A stretch of 64,000 bases of DNA from Planctomycetaceae bacterium. Lineage in GTDB: Bacteria; Planctomycetota; Planctomycetia; Planctomycetales; Planctomycetaceae. Of the stretch, positions 48,113 to 57,235 are shown in pieces. The stretch spans positions 1-64,000 of the forward strand of contig JANQRQ010000086.1 of the NCBI GenBank assembly GCA_028284485.1, in the 5' to 3' direction. Every line of letters begins with the position of its first letter. Positions within the stretch are counted from its first letter, which is position 1. Both the position numbers and the translations under genes were made by a program. The notes under the pieces were generated by a model. That model was not told where the DNA came from. It saw only the letters and a program-made list of their open reading frames with translations, and did no database searches.

Positions 48113-48535
48113 ATGCACGATGAGGCGCAGCGACTGATTCTTACGCATCGAGCCAGGGCTGACGTGTTTGCATATGTGGCTGAGCACTTTAACTTCACGA
48201 TGCCGCAGTTTCTAACCATATGCGAACACTGGTCAAGTTCATCCAAAAGAACGGCGGATGTGATTGAACGGCTGATTGACGAGATCTCAAAAAGGCAACA
48301 ACAGATTGAAACTGCGGTTGATGAAAGTCTGGACCGCGAGGCGATGGCTGTGATCGGCTTTCATCAGGGCGATGTTGAGATTTCAGATTATATGTACAAC
48401 GATATTTGTTTCTCAGAGTCCAGCCACGAATGGTTCGAGGCAACGGACAATCACATCAAACTTCACATGAATTCCGCCAAATTCACTCAGAGGTTACTGG
48501 ACGAAGTGGCCGCACTTCGTGAGCAGAGTGAGTGA
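48113..48535 (+). CDS. Hypothetical small soluble protein, predicted helical
   Basis: 140 residues, no signal peptide or membrane helix. It is rich in Glu/His and mostly helical by eye (IERLIDEISKRQQQIETAVDESL; FTQRLLDEVAALREQSE). No family recognised. A ribosome site is not evident. The next gene begins 15 bp after its stop with a good ribosome site. Confidence 0.45.
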   Translation: MHDEAQRLILTHRARADVFAYVAEHFNFTMPQFLTICEHWSSSSKRTADVIERLIDEISKRQQQIETAVDESLDREAMAVIGFHQGDVEISDYMYNDICFSESSHEWFEATDNHIKLHMNSAKFTQRLLDEVAALREQSE

Positions 48536-48549
48536 TCTCCGGAGCAACT

Positions 48550-48720
48550 ATGAAGTGTTCCCGTTGCAAGAAAAGAATCGCTGATGATGCGACTGGAATA
48601 TGCGAGCTGTGCAAACGACTGGCGGACAACGGCTTCTACATCAAGATTTGGGTCGCATTCTTCCTATTAGATGTGCTTCTCGTTTGGCTGATGGGCGTGT
48701 TGTTTGATTATCCGATTTGA
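48550..48720 (+). CDS. Mini zinc-ribbon membrane protein
   Basis: 56 residues. The two CxxC pairs in MKCSRCKKRIADDATGICELCKRL form a likely zinc ribbon, followed by one transmembrane helix (IWVAFFLLDVLLVWLMGVLF). GGAG at 48540-48543 lies 6 bases before ATG 48550, supporting this start over an in-frame one at 48532. Such zinc-ribbon plus helix proteins are common and mostly uncharacterised. Confidence 0.6.
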   Translation: MKCSRCKKRIADDATGICELCKRLADNGFYIKIWVAFFLLDVLLVWLMGVLFDYPI

Positions 48721-49098
48721 ATAAATGAATAATGAAGAATGAGAGTCCGGATCCTTGCCGGTGTGTGGGTCATCGTAAGGTCACACGGGCGCTTGGACTG
48801 CCGGCTGACCGCACCAGTGAGGGTACCGGTTCTTTCTCGCGCGCTGTGCGCAAGAAGGGACAATGCAATGCCAAGACGACCGGCAACCCCACATCCTATT
48901 CCGGGAGACGTCGGCCGGTTGATTCGCGGAAGGTTCCCCGTGCTCGGGTGTGCGAGAGCAGATGTCCGAATCTGAAAATGGCCAAATACGGGGATTGTGC
49001 TATTCTGGCGGAGCAGGCAATTATGCTACGTTGTGTAGCCAGATTTCTGCCGGTCATTCCGACGGGTCTCAATCCTGGGCGTAGTCCAAAGGGACCTT
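48721..49098. other. Upstream region of the export cluster
   Basis: Open frames of 78-153 codons here have no family resemblance and no ribosome site, and overlap each other, so I leave them out. AAGGGA at about 49089-49094 is the ribosome site of the next gene. TATTCT at 49001-49006 could be a -10 element, but no good -35 is seen. Confidence 0.45.
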
Positions 49099-49638
49099 AT
49101 GCGTCGCGTGTTATATATTCTCGGTCTGCTCAACGACGACGATATCGATTGGCTGTTGAGTGCGGGCGAACGGACGGACGTTCCGGCCGGTGAAACAATC
49201 ATCGAACAGGGCCAGCCGGTGAATTTTGTGTTCCTGGTTATTGCGGGCCAGTTTCGTGTCGTGACCGGTCATGAAGAAACGCAGTTGGCAAGTCTCATGC
49301 AGGGTGAGATCGTCGGTGAAATCTCGCTGCTCGATTCTCGGCCGCCGACGGCAACCGTAACTGCCGATACCGATAGCCAGGTTTTGCGGATTCCGCATCG
49401 CGCGCTGCTCGCCCGTTTGGAATCAAACGATGCGTTTGCCGGAAGGTTCTATAAAGCCCTCGCCGTGTTTCTGGCCCAGCGCCTGCGACAAACGGTCGCC
49501 ACATTCGGATACGGTGCGAACGAACGTTTAAGCGAAGATATCGAAACGGCCGAAGAAATCGATCCAGAACTTCTTGAATCGATTACCTTGGCCGGCAAGC
49601 GATTCAACTGGATTCTCGAGCGATTGCAAAGCCGATAA
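49099..49638 (+). CDS. Cyclic-nucleotide-binding (CRP-like) domain protein at head of export operon
   Basis: 179 residues. The cNMP-binding beta-roll is clear: VPAGETIIEQGQPVNFVFLVIAGQFRVV, then LMQGEIVGEISLLDSRPPTATVTADTDSQVLRI with the phosphate-binding-cassette core GEIVGEISLLDSRPPTATV. A C-terminal helical region (AFAGRFYKALAVFLAQRLRQT...) replaces the DNA-binding domain; there is no helix-turn-helix. This suggests an allosteric or assembly component rather than a transcription factor. Its stop lies only 12 bp before the HlyD gene, so it is part of the same operon. Whether it binds cAMP, cGMP or nothing is unknown; the usual Arg after GE..LL is here in DSRPPTA. Confidence 0.85.
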   Translation: MRRVLYILGLLNDDDIDWLLSAGERTDVPAGETIIEQGQPVNFVFLVIAGQFRVVTGHEETQLASLMQGEIVGEISLLDSRPPTATVTADTDSQVLRIPHRALLARLESNDAFAGRFYKALAVFLAQRLRQTVATFGYGANERLSEDIETAEEIDPELLESITLAGKRFNWILERLQSR

Positions 49639-49650
49639 TACGAGGCTCGC

Positions 49651-51105
49651 ATGGCGAACAAACAGATTTTTCGACAGGAAGCCTTGGATCGACTCCAGTC
49701 TCCGGAAGAACTGGATCAGTTGCTAGTCGTTATCAATCGCAAATCGTGGATTGTCATTTGGGCTCTCTGTTTCATTTGTGCAGCCGGAATCGCGTGGTCT
49801 TTTCTTGGGCGCATCCCGATTACCGTTGATGGGTTCGGTGTGCTGATCAATCCAGGCAACGTTAAGGGAATTCAGTCGCCGGCGAGTGGTCAGATTGCAT
49901 CGATTTCAGTCCGCGTCGGTGAAGTGGTGACCGAAGGACAAACGCTGGCCATTCTTGATCAGCCGGAACTCGTCAAGGAATTGGAGCAGCTGCAGGATCG
50001 CCGAAAAGAACGCGTCGCTTTCCACAAGGTGGCTGCCACGCTCGACAAACAGCGGCAAGAACTCGAGACCAACTCTTATAAACAGCAGCGTGCTTTCATT
50101 TTGGAGGAGATCAAAGAATCGGGTGGAATTTCGGAAGAGCTTTATGAGCAGTCGAATGAGTTCGCAGAAGAACAGCGTCGCAATCTGACTACGACAAAGG
50201 AGCTGACATCGGGGCTGAACAAATCGCTGCGCAATCGGCTCGACACAATCAAAACGCTGCGTTTCGAAGGGCTGACATCGCAGGACCTGGTGCTGGATGC
50301 CGAAAGTAATTTGATGGACAGCGAGCTTCGTGCTGCCAACGTCGATGTGCAATTCAAGGAATTGGAGTTGGCTCGAATCCAAAGTGAGCGCTCGCGTCTC
50401 GAACAGCAAAACCGATTGTCCGATCTCAAGCTCCAATTGCTTCAACTGGACATTGCCAGCCAGCGACTCGAGCAGGAGTTGCTGAACAACCGCGAGAATC
50501 GGGAGAACGAATTAGGTGAGTTGGATAATCAAATCGCGAGGATCGAACTCAGACTTAAGCGTCAGGGGCAAATTGTCAGTGATTGCAACGGTCGAATTCT
50601 CGAGATCACCGTGCAACCCGCTCAGGTTGTGAGTACGGGGATGCGCATCGGCACGATTGAAAGAGACGATCCCGATGCGGAACTGACGAACCTCGCCTAT
50701 TTCAGCATTAAGGATGGGAAGCGGATCAAAGCAGGAGCGCGGGCCCGCGTGACTCCATCGACCGTTCAACGTGAACGCGAAGGAAGTATTGTCGGAACTG
50801 TCAGCAATGTGTCGGCGTTTCCGATTACCCAAGAAGGCATCGTCAACATCGTCGGTAGCCCCGAGATTGCGCAATCGCTGATTCAGCAAGGGGGCGCGAT
50901 CGAGGTCGAAGTCGAATTGGAACGAGACGCCGACTCGTTTAGCGGCTTCAAATGGACTTCGAAAGGGCCGGAAATCGGATTCACGGCAGGAACGACGACC
51001 GCGGTCAGCATCACGATCGAACAACGAACACCCATTACTTACCTGCTGCCAATTCTTCGAGGTTGGTTTTTGGGAGAGCAAGACGCGGCAGCACCCGACA
51101 TTTGA
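49651..51105 (+). CDS. HlyD-type membrane fusion protein of an NHLP export system
   Basis: 484 residues. One transmembrane helix (about 33-52) is followed by a biotinyl-lipoyl-like half (GNVKGIQSPASGQIASISVRVGEVVTEGQTLAILDQPEL), a long alpha-helical hairpin (about 105-300, many Gln/Glu/Leu), the second lipoyl half (QIVSDCNGRILEITVQPAQVVSTGMRIGTIE), and a C-terminal beta domain. The layout matches the HlyD family found beside NHLP/Nif11 precursors (TIGR03794 type). It would bridge the two ABC transporters below to the outer membrane. GAGG before ATG 49651 and close spacing on both sides support a single operon. Confidence 0.9.
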   Translation: MANKQIFRQEALDRLQSPEELDQLLVVINRKSWIVIWALCFICAAGIAWSFLGRIPITVDGFGVLINPGNVKGIQSPASGQIASISVRVGEVVTEGQTLAILDQPELVKELEQLQDRRKERVAFHKVAATLDKQRQELETNSYKQQRAFILEEIKESGGISEELYEQSNEFAEEQRRNLTTTKELTSGLNKSLRNRLDTIKTLRFEGLTSQDLVLDAESNLMDSELRAANVDVQFKELELARIQSERSRLEQQNRLSDLKLQLLQLDIASQRLEQELLNNRENRENELGELDNQIARIELRLKRQGQIVSDCNGRILEITVQPAQVVSTGMRIGTIERDDPDAELTNLAYFSIKDGKRIKAGARARVTPSTVQREREGSIVGTVSNVSAFPITQEGIVNIVGSPEIAQSLIQQGGAIEVEVELERDADSFSGFKWTSKGPEIGFTAGTTTAVSITIEQRTPITYLLPILRGWFLGEQDAAAPDI

Positions 51106-51176
51106 TCGAATCGAAATCGCCTCATTCATCCGCTTGAATTTGCCGGGTATGTCCGGATGACTCCAGCCGCTTGCCA

Positions 51177-53414
51177 ATGACTGCCATTCTCTCGCAACGC
51201 AAACACACACCAACTGTCCTTCAGATGGAGGCTGTGGAATGCGGTGCCGCTGCGCTCGCCATGATTCTGGGGCATTATGGCCTGATCGTTCCGCTCGCCG
51301 AACTGCGACAGCGTTGCGGCGTGTCGAGGGACGGTAGCAAGGCCTCGAACGTCGTGAAGGCCGCGCGTCTGTATGGAATGACGGCCAAGGGGTACAGCAA
51401 GTCGCTCGAAGATGTCAAAACGATTCGGGCACCATTTATTGTCTTCTGGCAATTCGACCATTTTCTGGTAGTGGAGGGTTGGGATCGAAAGTATGTGTAT
51501 CTGAACGACCCGGCTCTTGGTCATCGTCAACTTACTTGGGACGAGTTCGATGCAGGGTTTACTGGTGTTGTGCTCGTTATGGAACCGGGCGACGACTTCG
51601 AGAAAGGCGGTCGTGCTCCCAGCCCGGTTACCGGCATCCTGCAGCGGATGCAGGGGAATACCATCCCGGTCTTGTTCTGTGCGATCGCCGGTATTTTGAT
51701 GGTGCTACCGGGATTGGCGATTCCGACATTCTCGCGCATTTACATCGACTCGATCATCATCGATGGGCGGTTCGGGTGGTTCCGCCCGCTGCTCATTGCC
51801 ATGGCGGGCACCGTTGTCCTGAAGATTGTTTTGCAAGGTGTTCAGCAACTTTACACACGTCGACTTCAATTAAGTCTCAGTGCTCGATTGAACAGCCAAT
51901 TCTTCTGGCATTTGATGCGGCTTCCTGCCGGATTCTATGCGCAGCGATTTCCCGGCGAGATTGTGGGCCGGATGGGGCTCAATAGCAAAGTTTCCGGGGT
52001 AATTGCCGGACAATTGATCGGCACATTGATCGACCTGTTTACGATGCTGATTTACGGCGCTGTGCTGATGTTAGTGAGCGTTCCGCTCACCTTGATTGCG
52101 GGATCATTCGCAGCCATCAATATTGCTTATCTTCGTCGCGTGGCAAAAAGTCGTATCGAAGCCAACCTGCGATACTCCCAGCATGGCGGCAAGCTCGATG
52201 GCGTCACAATCGCTGGTATTCAGTCGATTGAAACGATGAAGGCGTCTGGAATGGAGAGCGGGTTTTTCGACAAATGGGCCGGCTATTTCACCAAAATGTC
52301 AAACGCGGGTCAGGAACTTCAGCAGTCGACGCAGGGAGTTGAGGTCATCCCGATTGTCGTCGATACGCTGACGACCGTGCTGATACTAATCGTGGGGGGA
52401 TACAACGTCATTCAGGGAAGTATGACCATCGGTACGCTTGTCGCGTATCAAGGGTTGATGGGGAACTTCTTGGCACCGATCCAGCGGCTGACAAGCATCG
52501 GAACCACACTTCAGGAATTGCGTGGCGATCTGCTCCGGCTGGATGATGTTCTTGGAAACCCGCCGTCGGAAATGGCTCTTGCGCAAACGCCGCCGAGTGA
52601 TGGGAATTCGGAAAAGAGTGACAGCGAAAGTGTTGATCGCCAGCCTGCCACATTTCGTCTGGACGGTCGTTTGGAATTGCGCGACGTGACTTTTGGTTAC
52701 AGCCCGCTCGATCCGCCGTTGATTCAAGATTTCAGCTTGAAGGTAGAACCTGGTCAACGAATTGCATTGGTTGGCGGAAGCGGCTCGGGAAAATCGACCG
52801 TTGCCAAGTTGATTTGCGGATTGTACGAACCGTGGACTGGCGAGATTCTTTTTGACGGAAGACGTCGCGAATCCATCAAGCGAGATGTCCTGTGTCGATC
52901 TTTGGCCATGGTCGAGCAGGATGTTTTCATGTTTGAAGGCACAGTGCGCGAGAATCTCACACTGTGGAATCGCACGATCCCGACGAGTGATTTGGAACGT
53001 GCCTGTCGTGATGCCCATATTCACGATGTGGTCGGCAATATGCCCGGGGCCTATTCGGCACGTCTGAGCGAAGGTGCGACGAACTTAAGTGGGGGACAGC
53101 GACAACGGCTCGAAATCGCCCGGTCGCTTGTCAATAACCCGGCCATTCTTGTTCTCGACGAGGCGACAAGCGCGCTCGACTCCGAAACCGAAGCAATTCT
53201 CGATTCCAATTTGCGTCGGCGCGGATGTACCTGTGTGATCGTTGCACATCGATTGAGCACGATTCGAGACTGCGATGAAATCATCGTGATGGACCGAGGC
53301 CAAGTGATCGAACGTGGAACGCACGAACAACTTTGGAAGTCGGGTGGCCTTTACGCGGAGTTACTGCGACATCAGGACGGAACTCAGCAAGGGACCGAGG
53401 CGGCCATGGCATGA
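51177..53414 (+). CDS. NHLP-type ABC exporter with N-terminal C39 leader peptidase
   Basis: 745 residues. The C39 peptidase domain comes first: Gln16, catalytic Cys22 (QMEAVECGAAALAMILGHYG), His95 (FWQFDHFLVVEGW) and Asp111 (YLNDPALG) are all in place, so it should cut leaders after double-glycine motifs. The transmembrane domain occupies about 160-440. The ATPase has Walker A GGSGSGKST, signature LSGGQRQRLEIARS, Walker B ILVLDEATSALD and switch VAHRLSTI. It matches the peptidase/permease/ATPase subunit of NHLP systems (TIGR03796 type). ATG 51177 is used; a TTG lies two codons upstream. The natural substrates are most likely the five precursors encoded at 56645-61197. Confidence 0.93.
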   Translation: MTAILSQRKHTPTVLQMEAVECGAAALAMILGHYGLIVPLAELRQRCGVSRDGSKASNVVKAARLYGMTAKGYSKSLEDVKTIRAPFIVFWQFDHFLVVEGWDRKYVYLNDPALGHRQLTWDEFDAGFTGVVLVMEPGDDFEKGGRAPSPVTGILQRMQGNTIPVLFCAIAGILMVLPGLAIPTFSRIYIDSIIIDGRFGWFRPLLIAMAGTVVLKIVLQGVQQLYTRRLQLSLSARLNSQFFWHLMRLPAGFYAQRFPGEIVGRMGLNSKVSGVIAGQLIGTLIDLFTMLIYGAVLMLVSVPLTLIAGSFAAINIAYLRRVAKSRIEANLRYSQHGGKLDGVTIAGIQSIETMKASGMESGFFDKWAGYFTKMSNAGQELQQSTQGVEVIPIVVDTLTTVLILIVGGYNVIQGSMTIGTLVAYQGLMGNFLAPIQRLTSIGTTLQELRGDLLRLDDVLGNPPSEMALAQTPPSDGNSEKSDSESVDRQPATFRLDGRLELRDVTFGYSPLDPPLIQDFSLKVEPGQRIALVGGSGSGKSTVAKLICGLYEPWTGEILFDGRRRESIKRDVLCRSLAMVEQDVFMFEGTVRENLTLWNRTIPTSDLERACRDAHIHDVVGNMPGAYSARLSEGATNLSGGQRQRLEIARSLVNNPAILVLDEATSALDSETEAILDSNLRRRGCTCVIVAHRLSTIRDCDEIIVMDRGQVIERGTHEQLWKSGGLYAELLRHQDGTQQGTEAAMA

Positions 53415-53510
53415 TGGGAAATCTTTGATTCGGAGGAGGCGACGACCGTTTCACTAACGTCGAATCGACCGCGGAGCATGCACGTCTTTTGTTGTTGATG
53501 GTGAATTTCA

Positions 53511-56423
53511 ATGGCGACGATTGAGGAAACCGGATCTCACCTGGTACGCGGTAACTCCGCGTTTCTGCTCGACCGATCGGATGTGATCTGGCGAGTGGAA
53601 TCGGGCTGCGTCGCGATATTTAGCGTCGGTGTTCAAGAAGGAAAACCATCGGGCCCGCGGCGTTATTTGTTTACGTGCCGGCGTAACGATGTTTTGTTCG
53701 GTAGCAGTCCGAGTGCAACGCAGGTGTCGACCGGGTTTTTGCTTGTAGGACTCGAGGAATCGCGACTGAAAGAGCTGCCCTATGCGGCACTAGCCGCGGA
53801 TGGTCAGGAAGAGACAGCCCATTTCGGCGAGCATGTGGCATCGTGGGTGCGGCATATTTGCGCCGTTGTTAACCCGGGAGCCGACCAGGTTCATGCTGAC
53901 AAGGTCGATGCCGGCCATCGCTATCAACTCGCCGCCGACCAAAGTGTCAAACCGGCACCGGACGATGTGCTGTGGGTGAATGTGGAATCCGGCAGTGTGA
54001 ATCTGGTTGGCAACCAAGAATTGAACCTTCCTGCGGGCGACGATTGGATTCCACTTGGTGGTGGAATCCGCCTGACAGCCGCTGAAGACGCTCAAGTGGT
54101 TTTTCACGATTCGGCGAGCCTGCCCTCGTTGCAATCGGCAATGGCCGGCATCGCTCGGCTCCATGAATTGTGTTTTCGCTTTTTGGCGATGGCTGAACAG
54201 CGTGAACGTCAAGCCGAAGCGCAACGGGTGCGTCGCAGCGAGCAGCTTCAGGCGCGCGACACATCGGCCGCGATTCATGAATTGACGAATGTGGTCTTCA
54301 ATCGGGCCGATGCACCTGTCGACCCTGAAGACGCGCTGATGGCGGCCTTAATGCCCATCGGACGCGCTATGAATCTGACTTTTCGCCCAGCGGGACGATG
54401 GGAAGATCTCAGCCGTCGTGAAGACCCGGTCGAAGCTGTCTCGCGTGCCTCCCATATTCGTGCACGTCGTGTGTCACTGGCTGGCGAGTGGTGGAAGTCT
54501 GACGCGGGACCATTACTGGCGTTCCTCGCCGAGGATAAGCGCCCCGTTGCCTTGCTGCGCTCGAAGAACGCGTATGTCCTGTTCGATCCTCAGCAGAATC
54601 GGCGGGTGCGCGTCGATCGAAATGTGGAACAACTTTTGGAGCGCGAGGCAAGATCGTTTATTCGTCCGTTACCCGACAACCCGACATCGCTGGTTAACCT
54701 TGGCCGATTTGCCACGCGGCCGTTTTTGCCCGAAACGGCGATCATGTTGTGCTTGTCTGCAGCGATTGCGATCCTTGGCATGCTTGTCCCGCTTTCAACT
54801 CAGGTCGTGATCGATCTGGCAATACCCGATGCTGACGTTGTCCTGCTGTACCAACTTGCTGCCGGATTGATTGCCATGGCGTTGGGGCAGGCCGCATTTT
54901 CCTATTCCCAGGACACCGTGTTATTGCGCATGGATACGGGCGTGACGGCCAATATGCAGTCTGCGGTTATGGACCGTCTTTTGAGGCTGCCGACGCGGTT
55001 CTTTCGCAAGTATTCCAGCGGAGATTTGCAGAATCGCGCCATGATGGTTTCCGACATTAGTCAGGAGATTGGCAACAATGCCATCGGCGCCATGCTGACC
55101 GGCGGCATGGCAGTTCTCAATATCGCGTTGTGTTACTACTATAGCGCTCGACTGGCCGTTATCGCTGTCGTGTCGGCAGTCATCGTGTCCGGGTACACGG
55201 CAGGTCTATCAAGCCTGATTCGCGGCAGCGCCCGGAAACTTGGTCTCAGTCAGGGCAAAATCTTTGGCATGCAGGTGCAGTTGATCAGTGGGATTTCAAA
55301 AATTCGGATCGCTGGGGCCGAACAACGGGCGTTCAATCACTGGGCCAAACAGCAGGCCCGTCAGTTGCGGGTTTCTGCTGTCATTCAACGCCTGGAGGGT
55401 TTGGGTGGTCTTATCAATACCGGTTTAAACCACGCTACGACCATCTGTTTGTACTATTTCGCTGCTGCACTGCTGGCCTCTGATGCCAAGCTGGCAGCCG
55501 TCGGGCAAGCGGGATCGGTATTTCTGACGATGGGGGCATTCCTTGCGTTTAATGGCGCGTTCATGTCGCTGATTGCCGGCATGACGCAGCTCAGCGGAAC
55601 GATTGTCAACGTGGCGGAAAGCTGGGCGAAACGAAAGCTCGTTCTTCCCCTGCTCGAAGCCAAGCCGGAGATTACTGCAAAGCGAGCCGACCCCGGCCGG
55701 CTGCAGGGGGGCATCACCGTCAACGAGGTGAGCTTTCGCTATCGAGAAGATGGTCCGCTAATTCTCAACGGTGTCAGCCTGCAGGCAAACCCTGGTGACT
55801 TTGTCGCCCTGGTTGGGCCATCGGGGTGTGGTAAGTCAACGCTGTTGCGAATTCTGCTCGGTTTCGAAACGCCGGAAGCGGGGACGATTTGCTTCGACGG
55901 TCAGGATTTGTCCGGCATCGATGTGACTGCCGTGCGCCGACAATTTGGGGTGGTGTTGCAGTCGGGTTCGATCAACGCGGGATCGATATTTGATAACATC
56001 GCCGGCGCCGCCGTCATCACCCTGGATGAAGCGTGGGAGGCCGCTCAAGACGCGGGATTTGCTGAAGACGTGCAATCCATGCCGATGGAGATGCACACGT
56101 ACTTGAATGAAGGGGGCGGCACCCTGTCGGGCGGGCAGCGCCAACGGCTGTTAATCGCCCGCGCCTTGGTGACAAAACCGAAGATTCTGATCTTTGATGA
56201 GGCCACCAGCGCGTTGGATAACCGCACGCAGGCGATTGTGAGTGAGAGCTTGATCCGTCGCCAAGTGACCCGCATTGTCGTTGCACATCGTTTGAGCACG
56301 ATTCAAGATGCCACTCGTATCTACGTGATGGAAAACGGCCACGTCATCCAGTCGGGAACCTACGAAGAACTGGCGAAAGCTGAAGGGCTGTTCCAGCGGA
56401 TGATCGCGCGGCAGTTGGCGTGA
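53511..56423 (+). CDS. Second NHLP-type ABC transporter (no active C39 peptidase)
   Basis: 970 residues, much longer than a plain ABC exporter. The N-terminal 390 residues hold a beta-rich, cNMP-binding-like region and a degenerate peptidase-like region; the catalytic Cys/His pair of C39 is not visible. The transmembrane domain (about 405-700) and ATPase follow, with Walker A GPSGCGKST, signature LSGGQRQRLLIARAL, Walker B ILIFDEATSALD and VVAHRLSTI. This is the companion permease/ATPase seen in NHLP clusters (TIGR03797 type). It may form a heteromeric exporter with the preceding protein. The first precursor gene starts 221 bp later. Confidence 0.92.
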   Translation: MATIEETGSHLVRGNSAFLLDRSDVIWRVESGCVAIFSVGVQEGKPSGPRRYLFTCRRNDVLFGSSPSATQVSTGFLLVGLEESRLKELPYAALAADGQEETAHFGEHVASWVRHICAVVNPGADQVHADKVDAGHRYQLAADQSVKPAPDDVLWVNVESGSVNLVGNQELNLPAGDDWIPLGGGIRLTAAEDAQVVFHDSASLPSLQSAMAGIARLHELCFRFLAMAEQRERQAEAQRVRRSEQLQARDTSAAIHELTNVVFNRADAPVDPEDALMAALMPIGRAMNLTFRPAGRWEDLSRREDPVEAVSRASHIRARRVSLAGEWWKSDAGPLLAFLAEDKRPVALLRSKNAYVLFDPQQNRRVRVDRNVEQLLEREARSFIRPLPDNPTSLVNLGRFATRPFLPETAIMLCLSAAIAILGMLVPLSTQVVIDLAIPDADVVLLYQLAAGLIAMALGQAAFSYSQDTVLLRMDTGVTANMQSAVMDRLLRLPTRFFRKYSSGDLQNRAMMVSDISQEIGNNAIGAMLTGGMAVLNIALCYYYSARLAVIAVVSAVIVSGYTAGLSSLIRGSARKLGLSQGKIFGMQVQLISGISKIRIAGAEQRAFNHWAKQQARQLRVSAVIQRLEGLGGLINTGLNHATTICLYYFAAALLASDAKLAAVGQAGSVFLTMGAFLAFNGAFMSLIAGMTQLSGTIVNVAESWAKRKLVLPLLEAKPEITAKRADPGRLQGGITVNEVSFRYREDGPLILNGVSLQANPGDFVALVGPSGCGKSTLLRILLGFETPEAGTICFDGQDLSGIDVTAVRRQFGVVLQSGSINAGSIFDNIAGAAVITLDEAWEAAQDAGFAEDVQSMPMEMHTYLNEGGGTLSGGQRQRLLIARALVTKPKILIFDEATSALDNRTQAIVSESLIRRQVTRIVVAHRLSTIQDATRIYVMENGHVIQSGTYEELAKAEGLFQRMIARQLA

Positions 56424-56498
56424 CGTCGACAACTTTGCAGGGTGCAGCAACCGTCGATGCTATTGCGCGCCCCATTCCTTCGTTGCTGGATTCAAAAT

Positions 56499-56530
56499 TT
56501 GCCTCACTGATTCAGCAGTGATACGATAAA
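56499..56530 (+). promoter_or_regulatory. Probable promoter with motif shared by two precursor genes
   Basis: TTGCCT (56499-56504), 17-bp spacer, TACGAT (56522-56527) inside the 13-mer GTGATACGATAAA (56518-56530). The same 13-mer recurs before the second precursor gene at nearly the same distance from the start codon (114 and 118 bases between). This would let precursors be expressed separately from the export genes. A small inverted repeat GTGATccgtATCAC lies near the start codon at about 56614-56627. Confidence 0.55.
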
Positions 56531-56644
56531 GGCAGAGTTCCGCACGGTCCGGTCTGGCATCATTCTAAATTGTATTCTCCGTCGGTTGCTCGGGATCTCA
56601 TCCACAATTCGCAGTGATCCGTATCACGGATAAAGGAGAGCGCC

Positions 56645-57235
56645 ATGCCCACAAACTCTCAGCCGAATGACGACCGCGAACGAACCGATGGAAAGGAACT
56701 GTCCGACGAGGAACTCGACGCCGTCTCGGGCGGTCGGGGAATTACCCTACCCCAACCAACGTCTGACAGACGTAAACGCAGAACTGCGGGAAGCACCGCA
56801 GGCGATGACCCGGCAGGTACAGACAGTTCCAGCGAAGGAACGATCACAACGGGATCCGGCATCGTGATCGATTTTGAAGACGGTGAGGGAACCAGCACGC
56901 CGCCTGAGTCCTCGACCAATACGACTCCACAACAGGACGACGTAAACCAAACGGACGGTGCAACCGTAACTCCACCTGGCACCCGGACCTCAGCGGATGA
57001 CAACGAGATTCAAACCCAAGAGGGTATCGTCATTGGATTCGAAGACGATGGAGGTGGAACTGCCGACGGCAATTCGACCGACGACGCATCTAATCAAGAC
57101 GATACAGGTGGAGATAGCACGTCGGCGGAATCCTCGTCGGATTCAGACTCACAGCAAGGGGACGAGGATGCAACCGATGACCGCCCCATCCGCACACGAC
57201 AGGGAATTGTCATCGACTTCGACGACGATGCGTAA
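56645..57235 (+). CDS. Exported precursor 1: double-glycine leader with acidic low-complexity core and three GIVIxF repeats
   Basis: 196 residues, AAAGGAG before the ATG. The 30-residue leader ends in LSDEELDAVSGG, the NHLP/Nif11-type cleavage motif. The 166-residue core has no cysteine and is rich in Asp, Thr, Ser, Gly and Gln. Three near-identical octads punctuate it: GIVIDFED (72-79), GIVIGFED (127-134) and GIVIDFDD (187-194, at the very end), spaced about 55-60 residues apart. A basic patch DRRKRR lies just after the leader. No membrane helix. The leader and neighbours imply secretion by the preceding exporters after C39 cleavage. The spaced hydrophobic octads could be binding or assembly sites. 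No known family for the core. Confidence 0.8.
   Translation: MPTNSQPNDDRERTDGKELSDEELDAVSGGRGITLPQPTSDRRKRRTAGSTAGDDPAGTDSSSEGTITTGSGIVIDFEDGEGTSTPPESSTNTTPQQDDVNQTDGATVTPPGTRTSADDNEIQTQEGIVIGFEDDGGGTADGNSTDDASNQDDTGGDSTSAESSSDSDSQQGDEDATDDRPIRTRQGIVIDFDDDA

Noticed and set aside
48732-49193. 153-codon frame before the export cluster
   Set aside because: Overlaps the clearly supported cNMP-domain gene in another frame, and has no motif or ribosome site.
49955-50188. Frames inside the HlyD gene
   Set aside because: Out-of-frame shadows of the long helical hairpin coding sequence.
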